Source: Sebaldella termitidis ATCC 33386 (GTDB lineage Bacteria > Fusobacteriota > Fusobacteriia > Fusobacteriales > Leptotrichiaceae). From it: a stretch of DNA of 64,000 nucleotides. Where the stretch lies: contig NC_013517.1 of assembly GCF_000024405.1 (NCBI RefSeq), positions 4,354,843-4,418,842 of the forward strand, given 5' to 3'. Under the pieces are notes generated by a model. It was not told where the DNA came from. It made no database searches and saw nothing but the letters and a program-made list of their open reading frames with translations. The position numbers were made by a program, and so were the translations under genes. Below are positions 7,681 through 18,700 of the stretch, piece after piece (position 1 is the first letter of the stretch; each line of letters starts with the position of its first letter).

Positions 7681-10080
7681 TTATTGTCTTAATTCTGCAC
7701 CAAAATCTTTCTTTACTTTTTCCAGTATTTTTGATATTACTGAATTTATTTCATTTTCTTCCAGTGTTTTATTTTTCTCTCTTAAAACAATACTTATTGC
7801 TATACTTTTTTTCCCTGCTTCTACTCCTGCTCCCTGGTATACATCAAACAGCTCTACTTTTTCAATAACAGGCGATAATTTTGCTATACTTTTGATAACA
7901 TCTCCCACAAGAATATTTTCTTCTATCACAAGTGCAAGATCTCTCGGTACTGCAGGAAATTTATTTATTCCCTTGAAGAATATATTTTTATCAGAGTACT
8001 TTATTAATGCTTCAAGCCTTAATTCTGCTGTAAGAAGCTTCTTTTTCAGATCAAAGTTTTCCATTACATCAGGATGCAGTTCTCCGAATGTTCCTATATA
8101 TTCCTTACCGACATAGATATCTGCTGCTCTTCCCGGATGATAGCTTTCTTTTGTTGTTCTTACCAAAGTATATTTTTCAAATCTGATTTTTGAAAAAATT
8201 TCCTCTACTATTCCTTTCAGATCATAAAAATCATAAGGCACCGGCTTTACATTCCAGATATACTTTTCAGGTTCTCCGCCCAGTATAATACCAAATTTCT
8301 GTTCTTCCTCTATTTTTCCTTCTACTCTTTTAAATGTTTTTGTTGTTTCAAAAAATCTGATATCTGTTATATTTCTGTTAATATTATCCTTTGCATTTTT
8401 TATAAGACTATACAGTAAAGTAGGTCTCATAATAACAAAATCTTCCGTTATCGGCTTTCTTACCTCTATTATCTCATCACCGGCTGCATCATTGTATCTT
8501 ATTTTTTCCAGTGCATTACGGGGAATAAAGCTGTAGTTTATTACCTCTCTCAGACCTGTTCCCACCGCAACCGCAGCACTTCTCAGCAAGTCTATTTCTC
8601 TTAATGTATCTATACGGATCGGATTTATATCCAACTTGGGCATAACAGATTCTATATTGTCAAATCCGTAAATTCTTATTATTTCTTCATAAAAATCCTG
8701 TTCCCTCTCGAGATCATTCCTGAAGCTCGGCGGTGTCAGCAGTAAAACCTCACCTTTATCATCAACAGTAATTTCCAGATTTTCAAAAATTTCTATTATT
8801 CTTTCTTTTTCTATCTCTTTCCCGACAAATTTTTCAAATCTCTTCATATTAAATTCGACTATTGTTTCCTCATATTTTACAGGATAAGCCTCGGATATAC
8901 CGTGAAGAATCTCTCCGCCGGCTGTTTCCTGTATTAACTCGGCTACTCTGTCTATTACTCTCACAGCATCTTCCAAATCTATTCCACGCTCGAATCTGTA
9001 CGAAGCATCACTTGACAGAGTAAGTCTCTTTGAAGTTTTTCTTATATTATAAGGATTAAAATGTGCAACTTCTATTAATACATCTTTTGTATTGCTGTCT
9101 ATTTCAGAATTATATCCTCCCATTACCCCTCCAAGGGCAACAGCTTTATTTCCGTCTGCTATTACTATATCATCCGGGTTCAGTTTTCTCTCTTTTTCAT
9201 CCAGAGTGACTACTTTCTCACCGTCTTCCGCTCTTCTGACTATTATTTTTTTTCCTTCGATTTTACTAAGGTCAAATGCATGAATCGGATGTCCCATTTC
9301 CATAAGAACAAAATTCGTAACATCCACTATATTGTTTATGCTTCTGATTCCTATAGAATTAAGACGCTTTTGAAGCCATTCGGGACTTTCTTTTACAGTT
9401 ACGTTTTTTACTATTTTTGAAGTATATCTTTTTGAAATAGTTTCATCTGCTATCTCTATATGTATAAAATTTTCAGTTTTTTCAAAGTGCTTTTCATGCA
9501 TTTTTGTCTCAGGCAGATGCAGCTCTTTATTATAGTATACCGCCAGTTCTCTTGCTATTCCTATATGTGACAGACAGTCCGGTCTGTTCGGCGTTATTTC
9601 CAGTTCGAATATGGTATCATCAAGACCGAAATAATCTTTTATTTCTATTCCTGTCTTTGTATCTTCCGGAAGAATCATTATTCCGTCATGATTATCACTT
9701 AGTCCCAGCTCTTTTTCCGAACAAAGCATCCCGAAAGATTCCATTCCTCTTATTTTTGTCTTTTTTATCTTAAAGTCTCCGCCAAGCACGGCTCCGATAC
9801 GTGCAAGCACTACCTTATCCCCCTGCTTATGATTAGAGGCACCGCACACTATCTGCAGAACTTCATTTCCGTCGTCTACCTTACATACTGTAAGATGGTC
9901 TGAATCAGGGTGCATTTCTTTCTCCACTATCTGTGCTGTTACTATATTTCCGAGAGATTCCCCCTGTCTTTCTATTTTCTCTACTTCCTGTCCTATCATA
10001 GTAAGGGTATTATCTAATTCTTCTATTGATATTCCTTCCAAATCTATGTATTGCTTTAACCAGTTTAACGAGATCAGCAT
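7681..10080 (-). CDS. pheT: phenylalanyl-tRNA synthetase beta subunit
   Basis: 799 residues, full length for the bacterial beta subunit. The order is: EMAP/OB tRNA-binding domain (about 40-150, with HPDSDHLTVCKVD), the B3/B4 editing region (about 200-380, with NIVDVTNFVLMEMG and HAFD), the B5 domain (about 400-470), the pseudo-catalytic core and the C-terminal ferredoxin-like anticodon-binding domain (about 705-799, FPAVPRDLALVI). It forms the alpha2-beta2 enzyme with PheS, which lies 48 nt upstream in the same operon. I looked for a T-box leader before pheS and did not find one. Confidence 0.96.
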   Translation of the reverse strand: MLISLNWLKQYIDLEGISIEELDNTLTMIGQEVEKIERQGESLGNIVTAQIVEKEMHPDSDHLTVCKVDDGNEVLQIVCGASNHKQGDKVVLARIGAVLGGDFKIKKTKIRGMESFGMLCSEKELGLSDNHDGIMILPEDTKTGIEIKDYFGLDDTIFELEITPNRPDCLSHIGIARELAVYYNKELHLPETKMHEKHFEKTENFIHIEIADETISKRYTSKIVKNVTVKESPEWLQKRLNSIGIRSINNIVDVTNFVLMEMGHPIHAFDLSKIEGKKIIVRRAEDGEKVVTLDEKERKLNPDDIVIADGNKAVALGGVMGGYNSEIDSNTKDVLIEVAHFNPYNIRKTSKRLTLSSDASYRFERGIDLEDAVRVIDRVAELIQETAGGEILHGISEAYPVKYEETIVEFNMKRFEKFVGKEIEKERIIEIFENLEITVDDKGEVLLLTPPSFRNDLEREQDFYEEIIRIYGFDNIESVMPKLDINPIRIDTLREIDLLRSAAVAVGTGLREVINYSFIPRNALEKIRYNDAAGDEIIEVRKPITEDFVIMRPTLLYSLIKNAKDNINRNITDIRFFETTKTFKRVEGKIEEEQKFGIILGGEPEKYIWNVKPVPYDFYDLKGIVEEIFSKIRFEKYTLVRTTKESYHPGRAADIYVGKEYIGTFGELHPDVMENFDLKKKLLTAELRLEALIKYSDKNIFFKGINKFPAVPRDLALVIEENILVGDVIKSIAKLSPVIEKVELFDVYQGAGVEAGKKSIAISIVLREKNKTLEENEINSVISKILEKVKKDFGAELRQ

Positions 10081-10128
10081 TTCTCCTCCTTCTAAGGTCT
10101 GTAAATCAGCTTTTTCTTTTTTATATTT

Positions 10129-11148
10129 TTATTTAAATTGATCTAAAAATCTTACGTCATTTTCATAATACGCTCTTATGTCATCTATGCCGAATTTCAG
10201 CATTGCTACTCTTTCCATTCCCATTCCAAATGCAAATCCCTGATACTTTGTAGGATCTATTCCCACTTCTTTCAAAACATTGGGATCTACCATTCCGCTT
10301 CCGAGAATTTCAAGCCACCCTGTATTTTTACAAGATCTGCACCCTTTACCATGACATACTCCGCATTCTACATCCATCTCAGCTGACGGCTCCGTAAACG
10401 GAAAAAAGTGAGGTCTGAATCTTACTGCTCTGTCTTCCCCAAAAAGTCTTCTTACCATGCTTGTAAGAAGCGCTTTGAAGTTGGCAAATGACACATCTTC
10501 TCCTATCATGAGCCCTTCCATCTGGTGAAACATAGGTGTGTGTGTTATATCATAATCTGATCTGTAAACCTTTCCCAATGATACCATTCTGAAAGGAGGC
10601 TTTTTTTCAAGCATATATCTTATCTGCATTGGTGATGTATGAGTTCTTAACAGCAGATCATCCTCTATATAAAAAGAATCCTGCAAATCCCTTGAAGGAT
10701 GGTCTTTCGGAAAATTCAAAGCATCAAAATTATAATAAGTCTGCTCTATTTCCGGACCGTCCATTACATCAAATCCCATTTCCAGAAAAATCCCCCTTAA
10801 CATTCCCATTGTCTGAGTAATAGGATGAAGTGTTCCTACATTTTGCTTTTTTCCGGGCAGAGTAATATCCAATACTTCTGTTTTCATTTTCTCTTCTTTT
10901 ATTCTGGTCTTCAATGCTGCAAGCTTTATGTCAAAATTTTCCATTATTTTTTCTTTGACTTCATTTGCTGCCTTTCCGAATTCTGCTCTTTTTTCAGCGG
11001 CTATATTTCCCATTTCCTTCATAATGGAAGTTAGCTCCCCTTTTTTCCCTAGTATGGCTATTCTCAGCTCATCTAAATTTTCCAGACTATTTATCTGATC
11101 TAATTTTTCTGTTACCTGCTCTTTCAGCTTATCTAATTTTTCTCTCAT
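10129..11148 (-). CDS. pheS: phenylalanyl-tRNA synthetase alpha subunit
   Basis: 339 residues from the ATG at 11148, which has a CAGGAGGA site. A longer reading frame to 11193 adds 15 residues without a ribosome site and is rejected. The N-terminal coiled coil (about 1-85) binds tRNA. Class II motifs follow: HP--QT motif 1 region, RTHTSPMQIR, and GMGMERVAML motif 3. A C-x-x-C-x4-C-x-x-C cluster (ECGVCHGKGCRSCKN) precedes the TGWLEI-G-GMV block, as in many Gram-positive-type PheS. Catalyses Phe-tRNA synthesis with PheT. A TATAAT -10 with TG extension lies at 11182-11187. Confidence 0.96.
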   Translation of the reverse strand: MREKLDKLKEQVTEKLDQINSLENLDELRIAILGKKGELTSIMKEMGNIAAEKRAEFGKAANEVKEKIMENFDIKLAALKTRIKEEKMKTEVLDITLPGKKQNVGTLHPITQTMGMLRGIFLEMGFDVMDGPEIEQTYYNFDALNFPKDHPSRDLQDSFYIEDDLLLRTHTSPMQIRYMLEKKPPFRMVSLGKVYRSDYDITHTPMFHQMEGLMIGEDVSFANFKALLTSMVRRLFGEDRAVRFRPHFFPFTEPSAEMDVECGVCHGKGCRSCKNTGWLEILGSGMVDPNVLKEVGIDPTKYQGFAFGMGMERVAMLKFGIDDIRAYYENDVRFLDQFK

Positions 11149-11455
11149 CTGTCCTCCTGAAAAAATATAACTTTTAAAATTATTATAACACAAATCATAA
11201 ACAAAAAAAAGCTTATAAAATTAGAATTCCCTAAATCTTACAGTGCTTTTTCCCTGTGTAATGATACTGAATATTTTAGCTTTTTACATGGAAAAAGGCA
11301 GGTGCAGCAGGTATATCTTTACAGACAGTAAAATTAAAATGATATTTTACTTACTACAATCAAGCCATAATTTATTTAAGAAATAATAAAAAACAGACAT
11401 ACCTGAATTAATTAAGATAAAGTCTGCTTTTTTAATAAATTTTATTATACATATT
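11149..11455. other. 307-bp gene-free stretch upstream of pheS
   Basis: It holds the pheS promoter -10 (11182-11187) and the bidirectional hairpin at 11386-11433. No T-box antiterminator motif, leader peptide or RNA gene is visible. Confidence 0.55.
11386..11433 (-). terminator. bidirectional terminator
   Basis: AAAACAGAC (11390-11398) pairs with GTCTGCTTT (11422-11430, one G-U), with A/T runs on both sides. It would end the 54-codon gene at 11456-11620. Confidence 0.6.
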
Positions 11456-11620
11456 TTATAGTACTTTATTTCCGTCAGCTTCTTTTACTTCCAGTTCTTT
11501 TATTTCTCTTACTATTGCAGAATTGTTTTTATGTGCTTCCGCTTTTTCCAAAAATACTGCAAAAATACCTAAAAAGAAAACCACAGTAAAGAAAAAAATA
11601 AAATCAGTGTGTTTTTTCAT
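11456..11620 (-). CDS. small single-pass membrane protein, 54 residues
   Basis: A 54-codon frame starts at ATG 11620 behind a CAGGAG site and stops at TAA 11456. MKKH is followed by about 20 hydrophobic residues (DFIFFFTVVFLLGIFAVFL) and then a charged tail ending ELEVKEADGNKVL. The layout is a single transmembrane helix with a short soluble tail. No family recognised. A good ribosome site, a coherent codon pattern and a following terminator support it as real. It sits between the EIIA gene and pheS, all leftward, and may be transcribed from a TATAAT-like element near 11650. Confidence 0.55.
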   Translation of the reverse strand: MKKHTDFIFFFTVVFFLGIFAVFLEKAEAHKNNSAIVREIKELEVKEADGNKVL

Positions 11621-11729
11621 AAATTTTCTCCTGTTTAGCTTTTCTCTTTATTATATCTTTTTCTTCTTAAACAGGACTTAGATTTATCCTTACATTTTAT
11701 TTGACATCTGAAAGCTGTCTGTATTTTTA

Positions 11730-12092
11730 CTATGATTTTATAAATTTTAATACTGTATTTTCTCCGTTTAACAATATTTCCTTAGCCTCTACATGTATTG
11801 TCCCCGGATTTTCAGCTTCAGGGCTTCCGTCAAATTTTATAGTGGCATGTCCCAGCTCCTCAATAGTTTTATTCGCCCCTGAACCTACCGCGGTTATTTT
11901 ATATTCTTCCGTATCTATGCAAAATATATCCCCGGCTTCTATCCCTTCCTTTAATTCGGTAATTGTATGAAGAAGACAATACTCGTGATACATCTCCGGT
12001 GCATTATCATTAAAGAGAATTATCAAATTCTCTTCCATTCCTTCTCCCACCATTTCTCCTATTTTATTTACAACAGTTTCATATTTTACCAT
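11730..12092 (-). CDS. PTS glucitol/sorbitol-type EIIA
   Basis: 120 residues matching the GutA/SrlB family: ILFND-AP near residues 25-32, Y-CLLHT with the phospho-accepting His42, and ITAVGS-A---ELGH-T--FDG--EAE-PGTIHV in the second half. It accepts phosphate from HPr and would pass it to a glucitol EIIB. No glucitol EIIB/EIIC, sorbitol-6-phosphate dehydrogenase or GutM/GutR is nearby, so this is an orphan. It may serve a distant transporter or act in regulation. Start ATG 12092 has a GAGGAGGAAGG site. Confidence 0.85.
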   Translation of the reverse strand: MVKYETVVNKIGEMVGEGMEENLIILFNDNAPEMYHEYCLLHTITELKEGIEAGDIFCIDTEEYKITAVGSGANKTIEELGHATIKFDGSPEAENPGTIHVEAKEILLNGENTVLKFIKS

Positions 12093-12106
12093 ATACCTTC
12101 CTCCTC

Positions 12107-12122
12107 TGTTTCACGTGAAATT
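12107..12122. promoter_or_regulatory. parS-like ParB-binding palindrome
   Basis: TGTTTCACGTGAAATT matches the bacterial parS consensus TGTTTCACGTGAAACA at 14 of 16 positions; the inner 12 bp are a perfect palindrome. It lies about 52 kb from the presumed origin, within the usual origin-proximal zone for chromosomal parS. It is just upstream of the EIIA start. Confidence 0.65.
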
Positions 12123-12513
12123 TATTTTATATTTGTTATTTTCTTACTGACAGTACACTCTTTATTAGTATCTAAAAACATTTTTGCACTTTTGTGTTAT
12201 ATAAGCACTTTTTAGCTATAATAATATATACTCCGATTTTCTTCTTTTGTCAATCCTTTTTTACTAAATTTACTGATTTAAAATTTTTCAATTGAAATTT
12301 TCAGTTTTATTTATTTTTTATGCTTTTTTTGCCCCTGCAAAACTCTTTCTTTCTCTGAATTATAATTATTTTATAGATAAAAAATTTATAGGAACAATGT
12401 TCTTAAAAATTATAATTATAAAATTTTTTTTATTTTTAAACATATAAAAATCATTACTTTTAATAGAAGAAAATCATAATTTTATTTATAATTTACGCAT
12501 ATAATTAAACCAT

Positions 12514-12542
12514 TTGACAGTTATAAAAAAAAGGAATATAAT
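12514..12542 (+). promoter_or_regulatory. consensus promoter of the autotransporter
   Basis: TTGACA (12514-12519), 17 nt, TATAAT (12537-12542): perfect hexamers with perfect spacing. The implied transcript starts near 12550, leaving about 240 nt of leader before the ATG at 12791. Confidence 0.75.
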
Positions 12543-12790
12543 AATGTTAAACATATATATTTAATATCATATCATTTATTAAATTATAAATATTTGAAAT
12601 AATATTAAACTGTTTGGAAATTTTAAATCAATATCCAAAAATATAATAGCAGCAGTGCTGTTTTATATTTAAAATTTCGGAACATCGTTCAAAAAAATGA
12701 TATAAAAATAAAAAATAATATATGAAGAAAATTCATTTGATAAATTCAATGACTAATTTTAGAAAGACCCAAAAATCTGAAGGAGTAAAA

Positions 12791-15700
12791 ATGAAAACAA
12801 GTAAAAAAATGCTTGCTCTACTGGCATTAAACACTTTAGCAGCAGTTTCGGGAAAAGCGGCAGAAACCAAAACTGACAGATTATACAAAAATATTACAAA
12901 AAACATTCAAACAGGAAAATCTAACAGTGCAAACTATAAGCTTATAGAAAGTATACTTAAAGAAAAAAATAAAGAACTAAAAGATTTGTATCTACAATCT
13001 GACTATATTATAAAGCCTGAATATCTTGAGTGGCAGGTTTTCACGAGCGGAGTATACAGCTATAAAGACAGAGGAGGAGAAAAAGATACAGTAACCAACA
13101 AAATAAATTCCGAGGTAAAATCAGTAAATCTGGGTATGGTTATCCCTGTAACAGGAATGACAAAAAGTCCTCTTTCATTAAATATTACATCCGTAGATGA
13201 GCCTGATATAAAAGTAACAACACAATCAGTAACAGCTCCGCAGGTAACAGGACAAACGGTAAATTTCAGCGGTATTGAGATTCCTTCTGCTCCTAATTTA
13301 ATTCTTGTCGCTGATGTCAATGCAAATGAGCTTTCTATAGAAAGTATAGGCAGTAATGCTTCCAATGTTGCTTATTATACCAGCGGAGGTATGATTTTTG
13401 AAAATTTAAATGTAAATACAAACAATACATCCCTTACTTTGGATACTTCTACCCGTAATATAGATATCTCAGGTGAAATGTCTTATGTAAATGGTTTATA
13501 TTCAGGTGTTTCACAATCTTCTTATACACACACAGGATATACTGATAATTTTGCAGTACATAACATAGGTCTGAGCGGGAATTTTGAAATAAAAGGAAAC
13601 TGGGATATGACTGTAAATGACACCGGCTCTTTATGGAGACCTGTCGGCTTTATTAATTACAGACCATACTCCATAACAGGTGATTCTAAGACTACTTTTT
13701 CCGGAGACCTTAATCTGGGTATAACTTCAGACTATGATACGTCAGACACTCCATTAGTCGGGATGAGTCTTAATCTGTCATCACCTGTTTCTGATAACCA
13801 TAAAGCAGTATTAGAAAATACCGGAACTATAACATTAAAAGATAATCCTACAGTCGAAACTATTATCGGGATGCAGCTGGATAAATCAAGTGCTGCCTAT
13901 ATACGGAACGGGGAACTGATAAACTCAGGTCATATAATTGTGGAAAGCAGTACTGAAGACCCTTCTTATCCCGGCACTTACTGGGGTGGTGATATAGGAA
14001 CTGCAGGTATGTTAGTCTCTGCCCTGCCATCTTCCAGCTCGGTATTGGTAAAACCAGGAAATATAACATTAAAAGGTGCCGGAGCCAACGCTCTAGAAAT
14101 AGCAGGGGATTCTTATAATACAAATGTAAAAATAGACGGTACAGGAGGACAGTTGGTAATAGAAGGTGTACGAAATACTGCCCTGTTTCTTGGCGGAGAT
14201 CTTAGCAGCAGCGGAACCAGCTCATTAGAAAATGTAAGTAATTTAAATATCTTTTTAAATGGTGATACTACTTTTGCTTTAATTTATGGTCAGTCCAGTT
14301 CAAGTAATGTATATTTACCTGTAATTTTAAATGATTCAATAATAAACACTATGGAATTTGGTGAAAATTCAAATCAAAGTGCAATAATATATAACTCAGG
14401 TGTAGGATCTACAGACTTAATTTTAGAGAGCAGTCTGGCAAATGCTTTAGGTCAGATAAATTCAGGAACATTAAATGCAATAGCCATAACTAATTCAGGA
14501 ACATTAAAAAACTATATGCCTATCAATATAGGCTCTGGTGCCATAGCAATGAAAGGAATAGTATCAAGTAATTCATCCACTGAAAACTATGCCGATATAG
14601 TGAATTATTCTACAGATGGTATTTATAAACGATATACATATACTTCTGATGATGAAGGTAATCCTATTACAGAGATTGAAGAAATCCCTGTCGGAGGTAT
14701 AGGATTGGCTGCTCCCTATTATGATACTTATTATAATTCATATATATCAAATCGTGGAAATATAGAAATGGGAGGAAATTATTCCACAGCAGTCTATAAT
14801 TTTGATGATAATTTTGTTTCGGAAAGTGATCATATAACGGCAAACGGAAATATGGCAACAGCTATATATGCTGGTTCAAATAGTTTAAATCAAATTTCAA
14901 ATACAAATATAAAAGCTGATAAGCTTATGGTAAAAGGAGAAAACGGAACTGTTTTGAATTCAAACAGTGCTCATATAAATATAGGTTCTTTCACATCAGG
15001 ACAAGCTATGGAATTAACTGCTGACGGGAACAATACATTTGCTTTCTATTTTAAAGAATACGTAGACATGTGGGGCAATGCAATTCCTTATTTAGGTAAA
15101 GTAACACTAACCAGCAATGTAAATGCAAATCTGAAAAACGGTGCAGTAGGTTTTTATTACAAAGGAGATGGTACAGCTAATACAGCAGACTTTTATTCAT
15201 TTCTTGACACTGTTGTAGATACTTCCGGGAATAACCTTACTGTAAACGTGGATTCTGATTCATATAAAATAGCTATTGACAATGCTAAAGTAAATTTAAG
15301 CGGTCTGTTAAACAGTGCAAATACCTCGGGAATTAACTTTACAGGAACAGACAGATCAAAAATTTACAGATCAAAAGTAATAATTGATATTGATTCTAAT
15401 CTTGATAAAAATAATTCTGTTGGAGATAAAAGCTATTCAAATATGGAAATAGGAAATTCAGGAATAGATATTAGCAGCGGAATAACAGTAAGCGGTACTG
15501 AAGAGGGACTCGGAGGAATAGTACAAAGCTTTGCCCATGATGATGTAAAAATAGAAAGCAATAACTTTGGAACAATAAACCTCAGCGGGGATAAATCAGC
15601 AGGAATATATAATAAAATGGGAGTAAGTAAAAATGAGGGAATTATAAATATTTCAGGAAATTCAGGAACAGGAATATATGCAGTAACAGGACAGGCGGAA

Positions 15701-18700
15701 AATTCCGGTGAAATATTTATAGGAAATAAAGGAATCGGAATGTATGCTGAAACTCTTCTGAGCCCAGCAGAAAATCCCACAAGCAGTTCTTCTGTTTCTA
15801 TAAGTAATTCAGGAAAAATAACTGCTTTATCAGGAGAAAAAGCAATAGGTATATTTGTTAATCAAAATGCATTAACCGGTACCACAGGAACAGCTTCACT
15901 GGATCTAACAGGAGGAAATATAAATGTAAGTGCTTCCGAAAGCGGAGTCGGTGTATATTCAAACGAAGCAGAAATTTCAGGAACTAATTCGGCAATTACT
16001 GTCGGGGAGAATGGCACAGGAGTATATTTAAAAAATGCAGCAGCAAATCTGTACAATCTTGAATTAAATCTGTACGGAGATAATTCTGTCGGGGTTTATA
16101 CAGACGGAACAGCATCATTTAACGGTTCAGGAACTGTAAACGTGGACGGAAAAGGAATTACAGTATTTAATATAGCAGGTTCAGGAGGAATCAACCAGAA
16201 TTTTACAGTTAATTCCACGGCAGGATCACAATATACAGTACAAAATATAAAAGATACTGTCTTTTATTATAATTCTGCGGCAGATATGGGAGAAGGCGGA
16301 AATTTCCTTACAGGTACTAATTCTGCGGTACTTTTGGACACTGATTCCTCTTTGAGCTCATCAGCAGATAATATGACCGGAATAGCTCTGAAAGGCAGCT
16401 ATGCAGGCGGACTTCCGGTAACCATTAACGGAGAAACTCAGTATTACGACGTAGTAAACAAAGGACAGATCAGTTTCAAAAATAATTCTGTGGGTATTTA
16501 TACAGCAGGCGGAGCCGGAATAAAAAATGACGGCAGTATTTCCATGGGTGATTATTCTGCGGCTCTATACGGGAATGGTGCAGGAACAAGAATCCTTAAT
16601 AACGGAACATTAGAAATAGGAAAATATTCCGTAGGGATATATAACAATGACGGATCAGAAATTATCAATGACGGAAACATAATCAGTTCTTCTGACGGTG
16701 TAACAGCTCTTTACATAGACGGAAGCAGCAATACTGCCGGAGCTAACAGCAAGACAATAAAGCTTACGGGTGAAAAATCCGTAGGGGTATATATCTCTGA
16801 AAACGGCAGCAAGACATTTGAAAATACAGGAACAATAGAAACGGGAGATTCAAATTCAGCAACTCCAAATATAGGAATATATAATAACAACAACAATGCC
16901 GTAATCACTAATTCAGGTAATATCACTGCCGGAAAAGGCGGTGTGGGAATTTATAACAGCGGCGGATATATAAACTATATTTCAGGAATAATGAATACAG
17001 GTGAGAGCGGCGTGGGTATATACAGTGACTCCGGGACTATGAATATAAAAAACGGAATAATAAATGTAAACGGAAAAAATACAGTAGGCTTGTACGGGAT
17101 TAACGGATCGGCAATTGATAATAACTCTGAGATAAATGTAGACAGTGAATCTTACGGTATAGTTCTTGAAGGAACCTCAAGCCTTATAAATAGAAATAGT
17201 TCTACTGTGGGAGATATGGGAGTTTTTCTTTACTCTGACGGAAATACCTCTGTTACAAATGAAGCAGGTGCGGCTGTAACAATGAACGGCTCGGAATCAA
17301 TAGGCTTCTATATGGAAAACGGAGGAACCGTAACTAACAATGCAGACATAACAGCAAATTCAGGAACAGCAAATATAGGAATATATAATGAGTCTGGAAG
17401 CCTATATAATACAGGGAATATAAAAATAGGCGATTCAGTGATAACAGATCCGGAAAACCCGTTTTCCAATAAATATGCAGTGGGTGTATACGGCGAAAAT
17501 TTAGCAAATATGGTAAATACCGGGAATATAGAAATAGGAGAAAGCAGTGTTGGTTTTTATTCGACTGGGAACATAAATGAAGCAGTAAATACAGGAAATA
17601 TTTCATCATCTTCAAGCAGTGCAATAGGAATATATATAGAGCAGGGAGCAGTCAGAAACAGCGGAAATATAACACTGCTGGGAAATAACAGTATTGGAAT
17701 CGCATCTCCGCGGAACGGTCAGGTAACTAATGCTGGTATTATAACAATGAACGGCGATAATAGCATAGGAATTTATGCTAATGCTAATTCTACAGTAATA
17801 AACGAAAGTACGGGAAAAATATATATAAACGGAAATAACAGTACAGGTGTACAGCTTTCAGACGGATCAACCCTTGAGAATTACGGAACAATAATAGTAT
17901 CTTCCGGGACAATAGATTCTACACAGGTGATAGAAGGAAAAGCATCTTATACTGCACCAAGCATCATAAATGCCGGTGTAATAAAAGTAGATGAAAAATT
18001 TGAATTAGACGGTTATAATCTAATAATAAAACCTGATCCTTCCAGCTTTAGAAAACCTACTATGGACGAAGTAACTGCAAACAGCTATGAATTATCAGAT
18101 GCAAATGCAGGATTCTTACTAAGCAACAGAGTCAGCATAGTAGCGCCAAGCTTTGATTTCGGAAATAATGCGGCTCAGATAGATCCTTTGTTTACACAGG
18201 GAACAAATGCAAGAGTGTATAAATTTGAAAATGTATTTGACCCGAGTACTCCGGGCGGAGGAACTAATACCGGAGAAGTCTCGGTAAAAAGTAACTCTCT
18301 GACATTTGATGCTGTTCCTGTAACGAATGACAAAGGAAAAATAGACATCTGGATGGAAAAAATAAACTATGATAATTTTACTGTTGGTGCATGGTATGAC
18401 GGCTTTGCAAAGGAGATAGAAGGTAAATATCTGAATGCAGAAGGAGATACTCTAAAAGTATATGACAAACTTGATCTGATAACTGATGAAACTGTTTTAA
18501 GAAACAGTCTTGAACAGCTTGCAGGAGGCATGTATTCAAATATTAACCAAAGAGAACAGGATATTTACGGGATATTGGATAATGCATTATATACATTACA
18601 AAATTCAGATAATAATACAAAAGAAAATGTGAAAATAAATATCATTGGAGGAAAAGGAACTACAAAAGAAAAAACAAGCGGAGTAAATTCATATGATTAT

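Larger units (their letters stand above)
12093..12790. other. 698-bp regulatory gap before the autotransporter
   Basis: Extremely AT-rich. It holds a parS-like palindrome (12107-12122), a perfect promoter (12514-12542), a 240-nt untranslated leader, and two GAACANYGTTC inverted repeats (12392-12402 and 12680-12690). No ORF with a supported start and no RNA gene. Confidence 0.6.

Noticed and set aside
7637..8116. 159-residue plus-strand open frame
   Set aside because: It is antisense to pheT, made of Ser/Phe-rich mirror codons, and lacks a ribosome site.
11149..11455. T-box leader upstream of pheS
   Set aside because: I looked for the AGGGTGG-ACCGCG antiterminator core and a specifier stem and found neither.
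13060..17624. Several minus-strand open frames of 60-115 codons within the autotransporter
   Set aside because: They are shadows of the Gly/Asn/Ser-rich repeats and have no starts with ribosome sites.
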